Assembly: GCF_028737265.1 (NCBI RefSeq)
Contig: NZ_JAQZAK010000002.1
Location: 248,001 to 312,000 of the forward strand
Origin: Actinomycetospora callitridis
GTDB taxonomy: Bacteria > Actinomycetota > Actinomycetes > Mycobacteriales > Pseudonocardiaceae
Reading direction: 5' to 3'
DNA length: 64,000 bases
Made by a program: the position numbers and the translations under genes. Within the stretch, counting starts at the first letter, position 1. Each line of letters opens with the position of its first letter. Below are positions 49,507 to 60,855 of the stretch, one piece after another. A model generated the notes under the pieces. It had not been told where the DNA came from. It saw only the letters and a list, made by a program, of their open reading frames with translations, and searched no databases.

Positions 49507-50477
49507 CACCGGGCCGCCAGCGCCCGGGCGATCCCGTCGAGGATGTCGTGCTCGGAGACCACGAGCTCGGTGACGTCGGTGCGCTCGGCGAGCTCCTCGG
49601 CGAGCACCCGCATCACCAGCGACCCGCCGCCGATGACGTCGACCCGTCCCGGGTGCATCGGGCCCAGCGCCGCGCGCTCCTCGCGGGGCATGGCCTCCAG
49701 ACGCCGCGCGGTCGCGATGACGTCGTCCAGCCCGAGGCGCGAGAGGTGGATGCGGTCGGCGTCGTAGGTCCGCAGGTCCATGCCCACCGCGGCGAGCGTC
49801 GTGGCGGTGCCGGCCACGGCCACCCAGGTCTGGACGTCGGCGACGGCCACCTCGGCGAACGCGGGCGCCAGCGTCGCGCGGGTGAACTCCTCGGCCTCGG
49901 TGATCTGCTCCGCGGTCGGGGGGTCGTCGTGCAGGAACTTCTCGGTCAGCCGCACGCAGCCCACGTCCGTCGAGCGGGCCGCCGTGACGTCCGCGCGCAC
50001 CGCGTCCCACGTGCCGGTGACGATCTCGGTGGACCCGCCCCCGACGTCGGCGACGACGAACGGGCCCTCGTCCGGGTCGAGGTCGGCGACCGCGCCCGCG
50101 AACGAGAGACGGGCCTCCTCGTCGCCGGTGATGACGTCGGTGTCGACCCCGACGATCTCGCGGACCGCGCCGAAGAACTCCTCGCGGTTCTCGGCGTCCC
50201 GGGTGGCCGAGGTGGCGCAGACGCGCACGGTGTCGGGCCCGACGGCGACACCGTGGCGGCGCAGCATCTCGGAGTAGGCGGCGAGCGCCTCGCGGGTCCG
50301 CGTCAGCGACTCCGGCGCGAGCCGGCCGGTGGCGTCCACGCCCTGGCCGAGCCGGTTGACCCGCATCTCGCGGTGCACGTCCTTGAGCCAGGCCGAGCCG
50401 TCCTCGCGGACGGTCACGTCGGCGACCAGCAGCCGGATCGAGTTCGTTCCGCAGTCGACGGCCGCGACGCGTGGCAT
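49503..50477 (-). CDS. ppx: Exopolyphosphatase (Ppx/GppA family)
   Basis: 324 aa actin-fold phosphatase that releases phosphate from polyphosphate or acts on pppGpp. MPRVAAVDCGTNSIRLLVADV is the start of the family; VCATSATRDAENREEF, VADVGGGSTEIV and VGCVRLTEKFL mark the nucleotide fold. It is the short two-domain form. Matches Rv1026 (ppx2) in place. Start ATG at 50477. Operon with the next two genes downstream. Confidence 0.94.
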   Translation of the reverse strand: MPRVAAVDCGTNSIRLLVADVTVREDGSAWLKDVHREMRVNRLGQGVDATGRLAPESLTRTREALAAYSEMLRRHGVAVGPDTVRVCATSATRDAENREEFFGAVREIVGVDTDVITGDEEARLSFAGAVADLDPDEGPFVVADVGGGSTEIVTGTWDAVRADVTAARSTDVGCVRLTEKFLHDDPPTAEQITEAEEFTRATLAPAFAEVAVADVQTWVAVAGTATTLAAVGMDLRTYDADRIHLSRLGLDDVIATARRLEAMPREERAALGPMHPGRVDVIGGGSLVMRVLAEELAERTDVTELVVSEHDILDGIARALAARW

Positions 50478-50944
50478 GGACGCCCCCCTGCACGTGGTGC
50501 TCCCCCGGGCCGCTCGCCCGGGCTCGGGTGTCGACGCTAGCGAGGACGAGGCCGTTCCGCCGGGGGGCGGGGTCCCCGAGATCTCGTGACGGACCGGCCT
50601 CCGGTCCGGTCGCCGGGCGCCCCGGCGGGAGGGGGCGCCCGGCGGCCGGGCTGCGGGTGGGCCCGCGGGGCCGCCGTGAGGCGACCCGGCGCGAGCCCGG
50701 TACCCGGTGTACGACGGGCCGTCCGCACCGTCGCACTGCACCGGTCGGGGGAACCAGTAGGACCATCCTGCTGTGCGGCGCGCGTGTCGATCAAACGGAG
50801 AGCGGGGTCGTGACCGGGCCGGGGTGCGGGTCCACCCGGCCGGGATCCCCACGCCACGGTGCGTGCCGGAGATCGGGACGGATCAGCCCCGGGTCCGTCG
50901 CCCGGTGGAGCGCCGCGGCGTCAGCCCGTCGGGGGCGTTCCGGA
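50478..50944. other. 467-bp region between DUF501 and ppx, no gene supported
   Basis: Contains short open frames on both strands with no recognisable product. A GGCCGGG (50817-50823)/CCCGGCC (50835-50841) pairing with an 11-base loop could end the eno-ftsB-DUF501 transcript. The ppx promoter should lie here. The stretch is very GC-rich to about 50700 and then AT-richer near 50740-50810. Confidence 0.45.
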
Positions 50945-51454
50945 TCAGCTCGCGTCGTCGGCGGGCGCGCCGACGCACGGCCCGGCGTGCCACCACGCGT
51001 CGAGGCGATCGAGGGCCTCGTCGCCGGACGGGTTCACCCCCGGCCCGCGGGCCAGGGTGTGGGCGACGTGGACGTGCAGGCACTTCACGCGCGTCGGCAT
51101 GCCGCCGGCGCTGACGTCGGTGCCCAGCGGCTCGACCGCGTCGCGCTCGGCGAGGTAGTCCGCGTGGGCCTTCGCGTAGCGCGCGGCGAAGTCGGGGTCC
51201 GTCTCGAGGCGCTCGGTCTGCTCCCGCATCAGCCCGTCGGCCTCGAGCGTGCCGATCCGCGAGGTCAGGCGCGGGCAGGTCGCGTAGTAGAGCGTCGGGA
51301 ACGGGGTGCCGTCCTCGAGGCGCGGCGCGGTCTCGACGACGTCGGGCAGGCCGCACGGGCAGCGGTGCGCCACCCGGCGCAGGCCCCGGGGGCGCCGGCC
51401 GATCTGCCCGGTCACGGCGTCGACGTCGTCCTGCGTGGGCGGGCCGTCGCTCAC
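50945..51454 (-). CDS. DUF501 protein
   Basis: 169 aa. The family signature GRRPRGLRRVAHRCPCGLPDVVETAPRLEDGTPFPTLYYATCPRLTSRIGTLEADGLM is intact with its Cys residues. Function unknown, but always next to ftsB and eno in actinomycetes (Rv1025). The GTG at 51454 overlaps the ftsB stop (GTGA). Confidence 0.93.
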   Translation of the reverse strand: MSDGPPTQDDVDAVTGQIGRRPRGLRRVAHRCPCGLPDVVETAPRLEDGTPFPTLYYATCPRLTSRIGTLEADGLMREQTERLETDPDFAARYAKAHADYLAERDAVEPLGTDVSAGGMPTRVKCLHVHVAHTLARGPGVNPSGDEALDRLDAWWHAGPCVGAPADDAS

Positions 51455-52191
51455 GGGGCCGTGCCGAGGGTCGTGCGGGCGACGCGGGCGTACCAGGGCA
51501 GGTCGGCCTCGGCAGGGGGCAGCTCGGCTCCCGATCCGGCGTCGCGTGGGTCGCGCGGGGCGTTCGCGTCGCCGGGCAGCTCGACGCGGTAGGGCACCTC
51601 GCCCGGACGGGCGTAGCCGAGACGCTCGCGGGCCAGCGCCTCGATGTGGGCCGGGTCGCGCAGCGCCGAGCGCTCGTCGGTCAGGGTGCCGACGTCGCGC
51701 GCCAGGCGCTCCTGCTCGGCCGCGACGGCGGCGATCTCGTGGCGCTGGGTGACGTAGTTGCGCAGCGGCACCGCCACGGTCAGGGCCAGCGCGCACACCA
51801 CGACGGCGAGCACGGCGGCCCGGCGGGCGGTGGAGAGCCCCAGCGCGCCCCCGGTCGCGGCGGCGGCGCGGCGCGCCCGTGCGGCGGCGGCCGCGGGGCC
51901 GGAGGGGACACGCAGCGGGTGACGACGGCGCACCACGCGCTGCGGGTCGCGACGGGGCCCCTGACGGGCCCGCGTGCGCCCGCGGGACGACGCGGCCCCG
52001 GCGCCCCGGGCACCCGACGTGCCCCGGGTACCCGACGGCACGGCGCCCCGCCCGGTGCGGCGTCCCCGGCCCCGGCCACTGCCGGACCCGGCAGACCCGC
52101 CCGACCCGCCCGGACTCGCACCGCCCGACGACCCCGCGTTCCGGTCGGCGGAGCCGTCGGCGGCGCGGTCGTGGCGGTCGGGCGCGGCCAC
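51451..52191 (-). CDS. ftsB: FtsB/DivIC-type septum-formation initiator
   Basis: 246 aa cell-division protein. A long basic, Gly/Ser/Arg-rich cytoplasmic N-terminus (about 110 residues) leads to one transmembrane helix (RRAAVLAVVVCALALTVAVPL) and a short coiled coil (HEIAAVAAEQERLARDVGTLTDERSALRDP), then IEALARERLGYARPGEVPYRV, the family motif. The N-terminal extension is far longer than in E. coli FtsB. Start GTG at 52191, 5 bases after the eno stop. Confidence 0.9.
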   Translation of the reverse strand: MAAPDRHDRAADGSADRNAGSSGGASPGGSGGSAGSGSGRGRGRRTGRGAVPSGTRGTSGARGAGAASSRGRTRARQGPRRDPQRVVRRRHPLRVPSGPAAAAARARRAAAATGGALGLSTARRAAVLAVVVCALALTVAVPLRNYVTQRHEIAAVAAEQERLARDVGTLTDERSALRDPAHIEALARERLGYARPGEVPYRVELPGDANAPRDPRDAGSGAELPPAEADLPWYARVARTTLGTAP

Positions 52192-52196
52192 GCGGC

Positions 52197-55032
<2,836 letters not shown>

Positions 55033-55082
55033 CGCCGTGGAGATTACGGGGCGGTAGGTGACGGGTTCCCCCGACCCGGTCG

Positions 55083-56327
55083 TCACCCCTCGAGCAGCGA
55101 CTGCCCCCAGTAGGCGCCCTCGCGCAGCCCCGGCGGGACCGCGAACACCGCCGACCCGGTGTGCCGGATGTACTCCATCATCTTGTCGTTGCGGGCCAGC
55201 TGGCTCTGCATCGGCACGAACTGGCGCCGGGGGTCCTGCATGAACGCGAGGAAGAACAGGCCCGCGTTCAGGTGGCCCAGCCCGTCGCTGCCGTCGACGA
55301 AGTTGTAGCCGCGGCGCAGCATGCGGGCGCCGCCGTTGTTCTGCGCCGAGGCGAGGCGGATGTGCGCGTCCTCGAGGATCGGGGAGCCGGGGCCCAGGTT
55401 CGGGATGTCGAACTCGCGGGCCTGGCCGATGGGGGCGCCCTCGCCCTTGGTGCGGCCGGTGAGCGACTCCTGCTCGGTCAGCGAGGTGCGGTCCCAGGTC
55501 TCGACGTACATCCGGATGCGGCGCGCCACGAGGTACGTGCCGCCCGTCAGCCACGCGGGGCCCTGCGCGGGCGGCACCCAGACCTGCTCGTCGAGCGCGG
55601 CGGTGTCCTCGGCCTTGAGGTTGTTGGTGCCGTCCTTGAAGCCGAAGAGGTTGCGGTGGGTCTGCTGGGTGGTGGACGTCGACGACGTCCGACCGAAGCC
55701 CAGCTGCGACCAGCGCACCGACGTCGTGCCGAAGCCGGTGCGCACGAGGTTGCGCACCGCGTGCACCGCGACCTGCGGGTCGTTGGCGCACGCCTGCAGG
55801 CACAGGTCGCCGCCCGAGAGCGCCGGGTCGAGGGTGTCGAGCTGGAACGGCGGCAGGTCGGCGAGCTCCGGCGGGCGCGGGATGCCGAGCTTGTCCAGCA
55901 GGCTCCCGCCGATCCCGAAGGTGATCGTCAGCGCGGACGCCGGCAGGCCGAGCGCCTCGCCGGTGTCGCTCGGCGGGGCGTCCGGGTTCCGGTTCACCGC
56001 GCCGCCGGGGGCCGCCTCGGCGCCGGCGGTCATGCGCTCCGCGGCCGTCGTCCAGCGCCGCAGCAGGCTGATGACCGCCGCGCGGTCGACGGTGGTCAGG
56101 TCGAGCGCGACGAAGTGCAACCGGTCCTGCGCGGGCGTGATGATCCCCGCCTGGTGCACGCCGCGGAACGGCACGACGCCGCCGGAGGGGTCGGGCGGCG
56201 GGTCGGTGTCCGCGGCGGAGTAGCCCGCCACGGCGCCGACCCCGGCCAGGGCCGCCCCGGCGCCGGTCCATCCCAGGAGCCGGCGCCGGGACATGCCCGG
56301 CCGGGGTTCGTCGGTGTTGCTCGTCAT
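55083..56327 (-). CDS. efeB: EfeB, Tat-exported Dyp-type peroxidase
   Basis: 414 aa. The Tat signal SRRRLLGWTGAGAALAGVGAV is followed by a heme peroxidase of the DyP type with the catalytic GFKDGTNN (Asp) and the proximal heme His in the later segment. In EfeUOB systems it oxidises ferrous iron or takes iron from heme in the periplasm. Third gene of the operon, 87 bp after efeO. Confidence 0.95.
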   Translation of the reverse strand: MTSNTDEPRPGMSRRRLLGWTGAGAALAGVGAVAGYSAADTDPPPDPSGGVVPFRGVHQAGIITPAQDRLHFVALDLTTVDRAAVISLLRRWTTAAERMTAGAEAAPGGAVNRNPDAPPSDTGEALGLPASALTITFGIGGSLLDKLGIPRPPELADLPPFQLDTLDPALSGGDLCLQACANDPQVAVHAVRNLVRTGFGTTSVRWSQLGFGRTSSTSTTQQTHRNLFGFKDGTNNLKAEDTAALDEQVWVPPAQGPAWLTGGTYLVARRIRMYVETWDRTSLTEQESLTGRTKGEGAPIGQAREFDIPNLGPGSPILEDAHIRLASAQNNGGARMLRRGYNFVDGSDGLGHLNAGLFFLAFMQDPRRQFVPMQSQLARNDKMMEYIRHTGSAVFAVPPGLREGAYWGQSLLEG

Positions 56328-56390
56328 CCGGTACGGCCCGTCATGCCGCCATGGTCAGCTCGCGGCGGTCGTGCCGCCACGTCACGGACC

Positions 56391-56420
56391 TCACTGCGGA
56401 CGTCACTGCGGACGTCACTG
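56391..56420. repeat. 12-bp tandem repeat at the efeO stop codon
   Basis: TCACTGCGGACG twice (56391-56402, 56403-56414) plus half a unit (56415-56420). The efeO stop TGA is in the last half unit and each further unit carries the same in-frame TGA on that strand, so unit loss would not read through. Confidence 0.85.
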
Positions 56421-57554
56421 GCCGGACACGACCGCGGCGACCTGGCTGACGGGCTCGCCGAGCGCGTCGACCGCCTGGGTCATGCGCTGCTTGTCCTGCT
56501 CGGTGAGCTGGGTGTAGAGCACGTAGCCGTCGCCGGCGCGGTACTGCTCGAGGAGCCGGTCGACGTCGGCGAAGCGGGCGTCGAGCACCGGGCCCAGCGC
56601 CGGGTCGCGCTGGTCGAGCGCCGGGCGCAGCGCGGCGACCGCGGCCTGCGAGCCGTCCACGTTGGCGCGGAAGTCCCACAGGTCGGTGTGCGAGTAGCGG
56701 TCCTCCTCGCCGGTGATCTTGCCGGTGGCGACCTCGTCGAGGAGCTCCTTGGCGCCGTTCGCCAGCTGGACGGGGGTCAGCTGGACGGTCGCGGCGCGGG
56801 TCTGCAGCTCGCGCATGTCGGCCATGAGCGTGTCGCCGATCGCCGCCGAGTCCGGCTGCAGCCCCGTGACCCACAGGTCCTTCTCGAGGCGGTGGTACCC
56901 GGTGAACGCGACGCCCGGGTCGCGCTCGTCGTCCTCCCGACCGTCGACGCGCGGGTCGATGTCGCCGAACGACTCCGCCACCGGCTCGATGCGCTCCCAG
57001 TAGGTGCGCGAGACCGGGAAGAGCGCCTGGGCCGCGGGCACGTCGCCCCGCTTGACCGCGTCGACGAACTCCTGGGTCTTCGCGATCCCCGCCTCGATCT
57101 GCGAGTTGGTGTAGCGCTGGTAGCCGGCGACCGCGGCGGCGAGCACGGCGTCCTGGCTGGTCGAACCCGGCACGCTGCCGGTGACGTTGAACGGCGCGCG
57201 GATGCCGTCGCCGACCATCCCCGGCTTGCAGGCGGTCGTGTACTGGCCGCCCTGGGGCACCTCGACGAGCAGCTGGCGGGAGAGGCCGGGGCCGATGTTC
57301 TCGACCTCGCCGACGATCCGGTCGCCCGTGCCGTAGACGTAGAACTCCGTGACCTTCGTGCCGGTGTTCTGGATCGAGAACGCGACGTTGCCGGCGGGCG
57401 CCTCGCTCGCGGAGACGTCGCAGGTGGTGTCCGACGCCCGGACCTGGATCGGCCCTCCCTCGCCACCACCCTGGGGCGCGGTGCTCGTGCACGCGGACAG
57501 CGCGATCATCGCCAGTGCCGCACCGGTGACGGCGGCGAGGGGCCTGCGGGACAT
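56415..57554 (-). CDS. efeO: EfeO, iron-binding lipoprotein (cupredoxin plus M75)
   Basis: 379 aa. Lipoprotein signal with LSAC lipobox (residues 17-21), cupredoxin-like N-domain (about 30-130) and a C-terminal imelysin/M75 domain with GYHRLEKDLW (His-x-x-Glu iron site). It captures iron in the periplasm and hands it to EfeU. Middle gene of efeUOB. Confidence 0.95.
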   Translation of the reverse strand: MSRRPLAAVTGAALAMIALSACTSTAPQGGGEGGPIQVRASDTTCDVSASEAPAGNVAFSIQNTGTKVTEFYVYGTGDRIVGEVENIGPGLSRQLLVEVPQGGQYTTACKPGMVGDGIRAPFNVTGSVPGSTSQDAVLAAAVAGYQRYTNSQIEAGIAKTQEFVDAVKRGDVPAAQALFPVSRTYWERIEPVAESFGDIDPRVDGREDDERDPGVAFTGYHRLEKDLWVTGLQPDSAAIGDTLMADMRELQTRAATVQLTPVQLANGAKELLDEVATGKITGEEDRYSHTDLWDFRANVDGSQAAVAALRPALDQRDPALGPVLDARFADVDRLLEQYRAGDGYVLYTQLTEQDKQRMTQAVDALGEPVSQVAAVVSGQ

Positions 57555-57620
57555 CGTTCTCCTCGGTGAGAGCGCGCGTCAGGGCGCGCGGGGTCGTGCG
57601 GTCGGGGGTCGTACCGGGGG

Positions 57621-58478
57621 TCAGGCGGGCGAGTCGGCCGATTTCTCCGCCGGGGCCTCCGGCGCGGAGCCGGGGACGGGCTTGCGGGCGGGGCGCAGGA
57701 ACAGCGTCAGCACGATCGCGACGTAGAGCACCCACACCACGGCCTCGGCCACGGTGGTCTGCGGCGAGAAGTTGAAGATGCCCTTGAGCAGCACGCCGTA
57801 CCAGGAGTCGGCCGGGATCGCGGCGCTCACGTCGAAGGCGAGGGTGTTGAGGCCGGGGATGATCCCGGCCTCCTGCAGGTCGTGGACGCCGTAGGCGAGG
57901 ATGCCCGCCGCGACGAAGATCAGCAGGACGCCGGTGACCGTGAAGAACTTGCCCAGGTTCAGCGTGATGGCGCCGCGATAGATCAGGTAGGCGAGCGCGA
58001 TCGCGATCGCGATGCCGATGAGGAACCCGATCAGCGGCCCGGTGGTCTCCCCCGCCGCCTGGGCCGCGGCGAAGAAGAACACCGCGGTCTCGAGGCCCTC
58101 GCGCCCCACGGCGAGCGCGGCCATGAGGACGACGGCGAGCGAGCCCATGGCGATCGCCTTCTCCAGGCCGCCCTGCAGCTCGGCCGCGATCGTCCGCCCG
58201 ACGCGGCGCATCCAGAAGATCATCCAGGTGACGAAGCCGACGGCGACGATCGACAGCGTGCCGCCGAGCGTCTCCTGGGCCTCGAACGTCAGCGCCTGCT
58301 GCGACAGCGTCAGGCCGAGCGTGACGGCGACGCTGATCAGCACCGCGATCCCGACCCCGAGCCACACCTTCGGCAGCTCCCGGCGGCGATCCGTGCGCAC
58401 CAGGAACGCCACGAGGATGCTGACCACGAGAGACGCCTCCAGGCCCTCGCGCAGCCCGATCAGGGCGTTCCCCAGCAT
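57621..58478 (-). CDS. efeU: EfeU, FTR1-type iron permease
   Basis: 285 aa membrane permease with seven helices. The two Fe-binding REGLE motifs are present: LREGLEASL (residues 9-17) and GREGLETAVFFF. It imports iron across the membrane. The C-terminal 25 residues are polar. Start ATG at 58478. Preceded by an IdeR-like box at 58509-58527. Confidence 0.95.
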   Translation of the reverse strand: MLGNALIGLREGLEASLVVSILVAFLVRTDRRRELPKVWLGVGIAVLISVAVTLGLTLSQQALTFEAQETLGGTLSIVAVGFVTWMIFWMRRVGRTIAAELQGGLEKAIAMGSLAVVLMAALAVGREGLETAVFFFAAAQAAGETTGPLIGFLIGIAIAIALAYLIYRGAITLNLGKFFTVTGVLLIFVAAGILAYGVHDLQEAGIIPGLNTLAFDVSAAIPADSWYGVLLKGIFNFSPQTTVAEAVVWVLYVAIVLTLFLRPARKPVPGSAPEAPAEKSADSPA

Positions 58479-58508
58479 GGCGTCCTCTCAGCTCACCCTT
58501 ACCTACGG

Positions 58509-58527
58509 TGAGGTGAGGCTAGCCTCG
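58509..58527. promoter_or_regulatory. Predicted IdeR/DtxR iron box upstream of efeU
   Basis: TGAGGTGAGGCTAGCCTCG matches the consensus TTAGGTTAGGCTAACCTAA at 14 of 19 positions. Its core GAGGCTAGCCTC (58515-58526) is a perfect 12-bp palindrome. It lies 31 bases upstream of the efeU start, overlapping the expected promoter, so iron-loaded IdeR should repress efeUOB. Confidence 0.8.
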
Positions 58528-58625
58528 CTGAGCGACGCGAGGGAAGACGTCCGAAACAGCGATCACACCACGTGACCGTATTGTCCGAATTCCGACGCCG
58601 AGCTGACGGAGCGCCGACGCAGGGC

Positions 58626-59537
58626 TCAGGCCGGCCAGTGCCGGGCCCAGGCCTCCGCGTCGAGGGCGGCGGGGTCCTCCCCCGCCGCGCGCGCCGCGTC
58701 CTCGGCGGCCCGCACCCGGCGGGCCAGCTCGTCCGCGGCGGCACGCAGCACCCCCTCGGGGTCCGCGGGACCGGCGGCGGTGCCGGCGGCGATGTCCGCG
58801 TAGAGCGGATCGTCCGACGCCGCGGCCAGCAGGTCGTCGGGTACACCCGCCCGGCGGGCCCGCGAGAGGTACTTCGCGACGAGCGCGGCCGCGGGCTGGG
58901 CCCGCGCGACGCCCTCCAGCGCGGAGGCCCGGCGCTTCTCGACCGCCTTGAGCTCCTCCCAGCGCACCTGCTGCTCCGCCGCCCCCGTGATCACCTCGCC
59001 GTCGCCGAAGACGTGCGGGTGCCGCCCGACGAGTTTGGCGACGAGCTCCTGCGCCACCTCGTCGATCCCGAACGGGGCGCTCGGTTCCTCCTGGGCGATC
59101 CGCGCGTGGAAGAGGACCTGGAGCAGGACGTCGCCCAGTTCCTCCCGCACGGCCTCGCGGTCGTCGTCGGCGACGGCGTCGTAGAGCTCGTAGGTCTCCT
59201 CGACGAGGTAGCGCAGGAGCGACTCCGGCGTCTGCGCCGCGTCCCAGGGGCAGCCGCCGGGCGAGCGCAGGCGGTCCATGACGCGCACGGCCTCGAGGAG
59301 CTCGGCGCCGGGCTGGTCCCCGATCCCCGGCACGAGCTCGACCACCGCGCCCTCGGCCCGGGGGCTGTCCGCCCCGACCGCGCCGAGGTCGCGGGCGAAC
59401 GCCTCCGCGACCTCGGCGGGCAGGTCGGGGTGCAGGCGCACCTGGTCGGCCGCGGCGACCGTGCGCACCGCGGAGGCGGGCAGGACCGCGCCGAGCCGTG
59501 GGTCGACGGCGACGGTCGTGGTGGTGCCGGTACTCAC
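58626..59537 (-). CDS. mazG: MazG-family nucleoside triphosphate pyrophosphohydrolase
   Basis: 303 aa. The MazG core reads LRSPGGCPWDAAQTPESLLRYLVEETYELYDAV and EELGDVLLQVLFHARIAQEE, which holds the EExxE...ExxD metal ligands. The N-terminal 100 residues are an extension, as in mycobacterial MazG, that includes a poorly conserved domain. It removes non-canonical NTPs. Its GTG (59537) overlaps the SurA-like stop. Same order as Rv1021 before mfd. Confidence 0.92.
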   Translation of the reverse strand: MSTGTTTTVAVDPRLGAVLPASAVRTVAAADQVRLHPDLPAEVAEAFARDLGAVGADSPRAEGAVVELVPGIGDQPGAELLEAVRVMDRLRSPGGCPWDAAQTPESLLRYLVEETYELYDAVADDDREAVREELGDVLLQVLFHARIAQEEPSAPFGIDEVAQELVAKLVGRHPHVFGDGEVITGAAEQQVRWEELKAVEKRRASALEGVARAQPAAALVAKYLSRARRAGVPDDLLAAASDDPLYADIAAGTAAGPADPEGVLRAAADELARRVRAAEDAARAAGEDPAALDAEAWARHWPA

Positions 59538-60547
59538 GGGGCCGGGCTGCGCACCGGGGTGATGACGCCCGCGGCCGCCGGGTCCTCGACCACGTCGAGC
59601 TGCGTCGGGTCCCAGGTGCCGTAGCGGGGGCTCACCGTCACCCCTTCCTCGAGCGCCAGCGGCTGGAGCATGCGCAGGCCGAACCCGAACATCGTGTCCT
59701 CGTCGACCGCGGCCGCCGGGGTGACGCCCGCTCCGGGCGGCGGGGCGTCGAGGGTGCGCTCGCGCACGTGGATGACCGTCCACGGGCCCTGCGCCGGGTC
59801 CTGCTGCTGGCCGGTCTGCGAGCTCGACGAGCCGCTCGGCGCGATCGCGACCGTGCCCGCCGGCAGCCCGAAGAGCACCGACGACGCCGAGGACCGGAGC
59901 TCGGCGCCCTGGTTCTGGCCCGGACGCAGCGCGAGCCCGCTCGCCCCCGCCCCGCCGGGTGCGCCGGCGAAGAGACGGTCGGCGCGCGTCGGGTCGGCGG
60001 CGACCTGCGCGGCCAGCGCCTCCGCCGACGCCCGGTCCGGCGTGGCGGCGTAGTCGATGGTGACCGCCAGGCGGTCGAAGACCCGGCGGCCGATCTCGGC
60101 GGCGGCGACCTGGTCGCCGACGAGCTCGCGGATCGTCGCGGGGTCGAAGCCGCTGCCCTGCGCCGCGGCCTCCGCCCCGCCGACCCGGGCGAGCTCGGCG
60201 TCCACCCGCTGCGGCGGCACGACGATCCCGTCGCGACGCGACTGCTCGGCGATCAGCTCGTGCAGCACCCGGACCGTCACCAGCCGGCGCGACTCCTGGG
60301 CCAGCAGCTGCGGCGGGATCGGCGCGCCGGGCGCGATGCCCTGCTGCGCCCCCTGCTGGTCGACCGCGATCCGCAGGTCCGGCACCGCGGTGCGCAGCCG
60401 GCCCTGGATGTCGTCGATCGTGATCACCTGGTCACCGACGATGGCCGCGGCCTGCACCTGGGACGGCCCCGTCCCGCACCCGGCCAGCACGACGAGACCG
60501 AGGAGGACCGACGTGACGATCGGCAGCAGGCGACGCACGGTGGTCAC
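59534..60547 (-). CDS. SurA-N-type lipoprotein (putative peptidyl-prolyl isomerase relative)
   Basis: 337 aa. The lipobox LAGC ends a signal peptide (residues 5-24). The SurA N-terminal-like helical domain follows (AAIVGDQVITIDDIQGRLRTAVPDL...RRLVTVRVLHELIAEQ). No clear parvulin domain is seen. A later segment [22 protein letters not shown] and a Gln/Ser-rich tail look disordered. Probably an extracytoplasmic chaperone. I take the GTG at 60547; a GTG at 60538 with AGAAGG upstream is as good. Confidence 0.75.
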   Translation of the reverse strand: MTTVRRLLPIVTSVLLGLVVLAGCGTGPSQVQAAAIVGDQVITIDDIQGRLRTAVPDLRIAVDQQGAQQGIAPGAPIPPQLLAQESRRLVTVRVLHELIAEQSRRDGIVVPPQRVDAELARVGGAEAAAQGSGFDPATIRELVGDQVAAAEIGRRVFDRLAVTIDYAATPDRASAEALAAQVAADPTRADRLFAGAPGGAGASGLALRPGQNQGAELRSSASSVLFGLPAGTVAIAPSGSSSSQTGQQQDPAQGPWTVIHVRERTLDAPPPGAGVTPAAAVDEDTMFGFGLRMLQPLALEEGVTVSPRYGTWDPTQLDVVEDPAAAGVITPVRSPAP

Positions 60548-60855
60548 CTTCTCACCCGCCCGGACGCGTCCCCCCGGCCGCCCCGTCCTTCCCGGGAGCC
60601 GGGCGCCCCCGGCGCGAGCTCGCCGGTTCGATGTCTCGAGCCCGTCACCAGTGCTGGCTCGGCGGTGGCGACCCACGGTCCGCCGCAGGATGGTCCCGGC
60701 GCCCGTCGAGGGGCACGTTGCGCATGATCGACCGGTCCGCACGCCTGCCGTACGTGCCCCTCGCACCAGCACCGGCGGCACGGCCGAGAGATCGAACCGG
60801 CGAGGTCCCACCGAGCGTCCCCCCGGCCGCCCCGCGCGCACCGGCACGGGGGCAC
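60548..60855. repeat. 308-bp spacer with nested inverted and direct repeats
   Basis: Inner inverted repeats: CTCGCCGGTTCGAT (60619-60632) with ATCGAACCGGCGAG (60791-60804), extended by TCTCG/CGAGA after one mismatch; and CGAGGGGCACG (60707-60717) with CGTGCCCCTCG (60753-60763). Outer direct repeat: GCGTCCCCCCGGCCGCCCCG at 60566-60585 and 60815-60834. No transposase and no reading frame is convincing. Confidence 0.75.
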
